NCBI GenBank assembly: GCA_027314685.1
Contig: DAHVAI010000002.1
Location: forward strand, 1 to 17,385
Source: Nitrososphaerota archaeon
GTDB lineage: Archaea; Thermoproteota; Nitrososphaeria; Nitrososphaerales; CADDZS01
Reading direction: 5' to 3'
DNA: 17,385 nucleotides
Part shown: positions 14,500 to 17,385 of the stretch, piece by piece
How positions within the stretch are numbered: the first letter of the stretch is position 1
How the letters are laid out: each line of letters starts with the position of its first letter
The notes under the pieces: generated by a model
What the model was told of the DNA's origin: nothing
Database searches by the model: none
The model's input: the letters and a program-made list of their open reading frames with translations, nothing else
Position numbers and translations under genes: made by a program

Positions 14500-14868
14500 T
14501 CAGAGGTCAAGCAGTAGAGGCGGACAGTTTCGAAGCTCTACGAACTCCATTGATTCCTTTGCGAGAGTTAGCCAGAGGAAATCTGACTTTTTGTTGACCG
14601 CCAACCATTGTTTCATTGGTCTCCCGTGACTTGGATCGCAACGGGTCCCACATCCTGATTTGACGAGAGCATTGACGCGATCTTCAGGGAGCTTGACCAC
14701 GAGTTCGTCCTTACTTGACAGGAATGCAAACATCCTTCCGGAGACCCAAAGCGCCGATGATCCGAAACCCTTCCTATCTTTTGGAAAGCTCACCCCAGGG
14801 TGCTTGACCAATATCCTGACAATTTCATTGTAACGGGATGCTGCATTCAGCTTTTTCTGACTTGCCAA
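14500..14868 (-). CDS. TfoX N-terminal / YjbR-like protein
   Basis: A 122-residue protein of the TfoX-N/MmcQ-YjbR-like group. Recognisable elements are GFGSSALWVSGRMFAFLSS (residues 34-52), ELVVKLPEDRVNALVKSGCG (55-74), and HGRPMKQWLAV (81-91) followed by WLTLAKESMEFV (99-110), the usual order in this family. Functions of archaeal and soil-bacterial members are not established; DNA binding is only suggested for YjbR relatives. Start: TTG at 14866-14868, which overlaps the end of the upstream VOC gene by 22 bases, so the two are probably co-translated. The C-terminal NCPPLLLDL beyond the family core may be an unstructured extension. Confidence 0.78.
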   Translation of the reverse strand: MASQKKLNAASRYNEIVRILVKHPGVSFPKDRKGFGSSALWVSGRMFAFLSSKDELVVKLPEDRVNALVKSGCGTRCDPSHGRPMKQWLAVNKKSDFLWLTLAKESMEFVELRNCPPLLLDL

Positions 14869-15230
14869 AGACCCATCACGTTTCCTTCCGTGTCTTGGAA
14901 GTACGCCGTATAGCCTCGCTTGCCAAATTCTGTCTTTCCTCGCACCACACTACCGCCAGCTCTTGAGATTCTGTCAAGCGTATCATCCATGTCAGATACG
15001 CTGATAGTTATGACTGGTCCCCTAATTTCCTTGTTTCTTTCCACAATTGCGCCATTCACTTCAAATGGTCTTTGAGAGATAACCTTGTCATCAACGCGAA
15101 CGGTTAGGAGCCTCGTGTAATCAACCCCTGGCACAGGATTCAACTCCCAATTGAAGACAGTTCTGTAGAAGTCTAGTGCTCGTCTCACATCGTCAGCAGG
15201 TATCTCAAAGTGTTCTACCCTATCAATGAT
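14847..15230 (-). CDS. VOC (glyoxalase/dioxygenase-fold) protein, unusual start
   Basis: A single-domain VOC protein of about 126-127 residues. The N-terminal strand reads VEHFEIPADDVRRALDFYRT, with the usual metal-ligand His, followed by VFNWEL, GPVITISVSDMDDTLDRISR and a C-terminal TAYFQDTEGNVMGLWQ holding the ligand Glu. The frame has a GTG at 15188, but starting there would delete the first strand and its His. The upstream part is preceded by a TGA with no ATG, GTG or TTG; an AGGAG at 15238-15242 is placed 7 bases from an ATC (15228-15230) and 10 from an ATT. I therefore infer ATC or ATT initiation, or a mutated start. Substrate unknown. It is co-linear with the TfoX-like gene. Confidence 0.75.
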   Translation of the reverse strand: MIDRVEHFEIPADDVRRALDFYRTVFNWELNPVPGVDYTRLLTVRVDDKVISQRPFEVNGAIVERNKEIRGPVITISVSDMDDTLDRISRAGGSVVRGKTEFGKRGYTAYFQDTEGNVMGLWQVRKS

Positions 15231-15237
15231 AAATCAA

Positions 15238-15242
15238 CTCCT
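15238..15242 (-). promoter_or_regulatory. Shine-Dalgarno pointing to a non-standard start
   Basis: Minus-strand AGGAG located 7 bases before ATC and 10 bases before ATT codons of the VOC frame. It favours initiation upstream of the GTG at 15188. Confidence 0.5.
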
Positions 15243-15305
15243 GTAATTCCCGCAGAGCAGGTGATAGAAATAGTATCTTGAACATATACCAGAAAAAAAT
15301 CAGTG

Positions 15306-15584
15306 TCAGTGTTGAAAAACCTTCTTCGATTTAGACCAGTAAAACTCAAAGAGCTCCGAGCACCAAGTGCAAAACAGCCCGTCTTCGCTGTAAAACCCAC
15401 CTCCAAAATCGATGTTGCCCTTTTGATCTGGGAAGATTACTCCCGACCCTTGTTCGTTTATTCCCATGGCTACCTTGACGTCTTCCATCAAAGCAATTTC
15501 AGATCGTTTTAGCGTAGTTCTGATTTGATTCAGAATCTTGCGATCTTCAGTTGGCTCAAATATGAACCTGACTGGTAAACCCGA
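15306..15584 (-). pseudogene. FilR1/TrmB-like regulator, sensor-domain remnant
   Basis: A 92-codon open frame reading LPVRFIFEPTEDRKILNQIR, TTLKRSEIALMEDVKVAMGI, then GVIFPDQKGNIDFGGGFYSE and a C-terminal CTWCSELFEFYWSKSKK. This is the C-terminal sensing domain typical of archaeal regulators of the FilR1/TrmB type (VIFPD...IDF...F..WC..LF.YYW). The winged-helix DNA-binding part that should precede it is missing: the frame meets a TGA at 15585-15587 and no such domain is visible upstream. The only ATG starts (15491 and 15488) lie inside the sensor domain. I call it a truncated regulator gene; an isolated sensor protein is less likely. Confidence 0.6.
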
Positions 15585-15792
15585 TCAAAAGAAATATTGA
15601 ACATGCCGCTATGAGAAATGTGCCAACCAAAAGTATCGTACCAAAAATCCAAGAACGTCTCCATCTGAAATATGTCAGCACGAAAGAAAAGAGCCATTCA
15701 GAAATCGAAACTGACAGCGGTAAGAGATAGCGCGTTGAGGAAGTAGAACCAAAGGAAGAATCGGAATCCCATGTGCGCGTTCCTTGGATAAA
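15556..15792 (-). pseudogene. two-helix membrane protein frame without a clear start
   Basis: A minus-strand frame open for 78 codons, from just after a TAA at 15793-15795 to a TGA at 15556-15558. It reads SSTRYLLPLSVSISEWLFSF, VLTYFRWRRSWIFGTILLVG, then TFLIAACSIFLLIGFTSQ: two hydrophobic helices separated by an RWRR loop. No ATG or TTG precedes the first helix; the only GTG is inside it. An ATG at about 15772 in a neighbouring frame begins MGFRFFLWFYFLNALSLTAV and would join this frame after a one-base shift near 15715. It overlaps the regulator remnant by about 29 bases and follows the 523-residue gene on the same strand. I do not recognise the family; it may be a decayed gene. Confidence 0.38.
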
Positions 15793-15803
15793 TTAACGGT
15801 CCT

Positions 15804-17375
15804 TTATTGCGTGGAGTTGGTAACTCCAACTATACGAAAGTACAGATTACCGTTGAGCAATTGATAAGGGAATCCTGGAAGTGTGTTATTGGCGGAGCTA
15901 GCGCTCGTGGTTTCTGTGCTGCTGCCAGTGGTTACTGTATAGGTTATGCAGCCGTTAAAGGCAGGCTGGGCATAGTTTGGTAGACCATTACCGGCAATTA
16001 GTTGACCGTAATAGCCACATTGCTCGGGCTCGCTTCCTAGCATCCAATGATCGAGGCCGCTCGATCCGAAGATGCCCACTTCGTATGTCCCGCTGGCTCC
16101 TGCATTTGAAAGGATTGAAAACGCTACAAAGCTTCCCTCGTTCTCGTTGTTCGGTCCTCCCAAGACAATCTGGTTCTGACTTGGAGTGACAGTAAAGTTG
16201 GGCGAGCCGCTGAAAGATCTAGGGATTCCAATGCTTCCGTTCTGAATGTAATATATCGCCTGTATCGCCAACGTGTTTGAGAGGTTCAAAGTAAGAGTGT
16301 TCTGCGAATAGTAGTAGAGCTGAAGACAGACAACCGCTGGCGAACTGGTTCCCGATGTGATTTGAAATCCGCCAGTATAGCTCTGTATTGCAGGACAAAC
16401 TGCTGGCATAGCGACGGCGCTGGTCGAAGTTGTCGTCGTTTCGCAGGTCGAACCGAATTCTATGATAGTCGTGTTAGTTTTCCCCGACGGAACAAAGAGT
16501 GTCGCGCAAGTCATGGAAACCGGTTGAAGGTTAGCGCTGAAGGTGTAGTTTTGACCTGAATAACTAACCGAGAAAGAGTAGCCAGCATTGTTGTCGCTAG
16601 GAAGCGAATACCATTCCTTGCCGGTTGTCGTGATAGTCGTGGTCAACTGTGCCGTCGCAGGTGCATTGCCGCAGAGCGCAGGGTCGTTCGTTGCATAAAC
16701 TTTTGCACCAATAACCTGAGTTGAATTGACATCATAGATGATTCTGAATTCTATCCCCGCAGGTTGGCCAGAGATTGAGCAGACAGTGGATGTAGTAGAT
16801 GCGACGGGCTGAACGAGAAGGTAAACATCATAGCCGGAATGAGTGTCTAGGAGCATTATTCCTGCTCTCGGATTACTATGAGTTGAAAGAAGAGTCAGGT
16901 TGTAATTGATCCCAATAATTCCTCCTATGGATTCCGTAGTCTTGTCAGGAAAAGTCAGGTTGACCCTGAGCGCTCCTGCTGCCATCGTAGTTACCTCACT
17001 ATTGTTCGAGGTACCAGGGCAACCATAGAATCCTTGCGGACAGATAGTTGTGAAGTTGATCCCCATGAACACTATGGAAATATTCCGAAAGTAAGTGTAC
17101 CCGCCGGGATTTTGCACCACAGTGTCATTGGAAACATCATCTATGCAGAAAGTTGTCCCATTTTTGACTACCATGTTTGTCGCTATCTCGCAGGTTTGGG
17201 TCGCTGGCGTTTTTGCAGTCATAGTTGAATTAGTATTCGTAGAGTTCGGACTGCTTGTAGTAGGAGAAATACTGAAAGTATCGCCGAGATAAATACCAAA
17301 GCCCGCTATGAGGATTATTCCAATGACGGCGATTGCTGCGATTCCTATGGAGACACCTCTCGTTGCATTTGCCAT
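15804..17375 (-). CDS. membrane-anchored, sequon-rich surface protein (523 aa)
   Basis: A 523-residue protein starting at ATG 17373-17375. Residues 8-30 (SIGIAAIAVIGIILIAGFG) are a membrane helix, either an uncleaved anchor or a signal. A Ser/Thr/Asn-rich linker (about 35-60) follows. The rest is a beta-rich exterior with many N-glycosylation sequons (more than a dozen N-x-S/T) and scattered cysteines, several in near pairs (ICPQGFYGC). The last third contains LYYYSQNTLTLNLSNTLAIQ and SFVAFSILSNAGASGTYEVG. I do not recognise a named domain; this layout is typical of archaeal S-layer-associated or pseudo-periplasmic proteins of unknown function. The frame is clean throughout. Its promoter lies outside the window. 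Confidence 0.85.
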   Translation of the reverse strand: MANATRGVSIGIAAIAVIGIILIAGFGIYLGDTFSISPTTSSPNSTNTNSTMTAKTPATQTCEIATNMVVKNGTTFCIDDVSNDTVVQNPGGYTYFRNISIVFMGINFTTICPQGFYGCPGTSNNSEVTTMAAGALRVNLTFPDKTTESIGGIIGINYNLTLLSTHSNPRAGIMLLDTHSGYDVYLLVQPVASTTSTVCSISGQPAGIEFRIIYDVNSTQVIGAKVYATNDPALCGNAPATAQLTTTITTTGKEWYSLPSDNNAGYSFSVSYSGQNYTFSANLQPVSMTCATLFVPSGKTNTTIIEFGSTCETTTTSTSAVAMPAVCPAIQSYTGGFQITSGTSSPAVVCLQLYYYSQNTLTLNLSNTLAIQAIYYIQNGSIGIPRSFSGSPNFTVTPSQNQIVLGGPNNENEGSFVAFSILSNAGASGTYEVGIFGSSGLDHWMLGSEPEQCGYYGQLIAGNGLPNYAQPAFNGCITYTVTTGSSTETTSASSANNTLPGFPYQLLNGNLYFRIVGVTNSTQ

Positions 17376-17385
17376 TTTTGCGCAG

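Noticed and set aside
1..17385. tRNA, rRNA or CRISPR array
   Set aside because: I found no T-loop-like tRNA signature with matching arms, no rRNA-like sequence and no regularly spaced direct repeats.

Overview
The window looks archaeal. The protein-coding style, the DUF217-type VapB antitoxin with its PIN toxin, the winged-helix regulator carrying two C-terminal membrane helices, the long Ig-like/FIMAH surface protein, TATA-like boxes close to start codons and frequent TTG starts all fit a mesophilic archaeon. I would guess a soil or acid-habitat member of the Nitrososphaerota (Thaumarchaeota) or a relative, but no rRNA or other taxonomic marker is present and that placement is inference. I see no tRNA, rRNA or CRISPR array.

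The left two thirds (about 1-8700) is an accessory region: short intact genes sit among gene remains. From the left: a DDE transposase tail (+); a gene-poor stretch with an unidentified open frame; a membrane-protein gene cut by an in-frame TAG; its upstream neighbour, an ArsR-like regulator with membrane helices, whose C-terminal motif resembles the broken gene's; a molybdopterin oxidoreductase fused to a Rieske domain; an AhpD/carboxymuconolactone decarboxylase-family protein; a frameshifted fragment; the C-terminal end of an Ig-like surface protein; a 57-residue single-helix protein; an 80-residue half-length AlaE-type protein; a second transposase tail; a TetR regulator broken by a nonsense codon and a frameshift; a cupin remnant; then an intact vapBC toxin-antitoxin operon ending in a strong hairpin.

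The region 8730-14022 is one very large surface-protein gene (about 1763 codons) split into two reading frames by a single frameshift near 13272. It encodes a signal peptide, about eight IPT/TIG-like repeats, four four-cysteine Ig-like domains, three W-x-(D/N)-x-G repeats and a C-terminal FIMAH domain. Seven of the IPT-like repeats carry a cysteine pair just before a Val/Ile/Ala-Pro, so the protein is probably disulfide-rich and extracellular.

The right end, all on the minus strand, holds a TfoX/YjbR-like protein overlapping a VOC (glyoxalase-fold) protein with no ordinary start codon, the sensor-domain remnant of a FilR1/TrmB-like regulator, an open frame for a two-helix membrane protein with no clear start, and a 523-residue membrane-anchored, sequon-rich surface protein. 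The clearest themes are surface display (8730-14022, 15804-17375 and the fragment near 4360-4764), redox enzymes (Moco-Rieske plus AhpD-like), and heavy decay of regulators and mobile elements.
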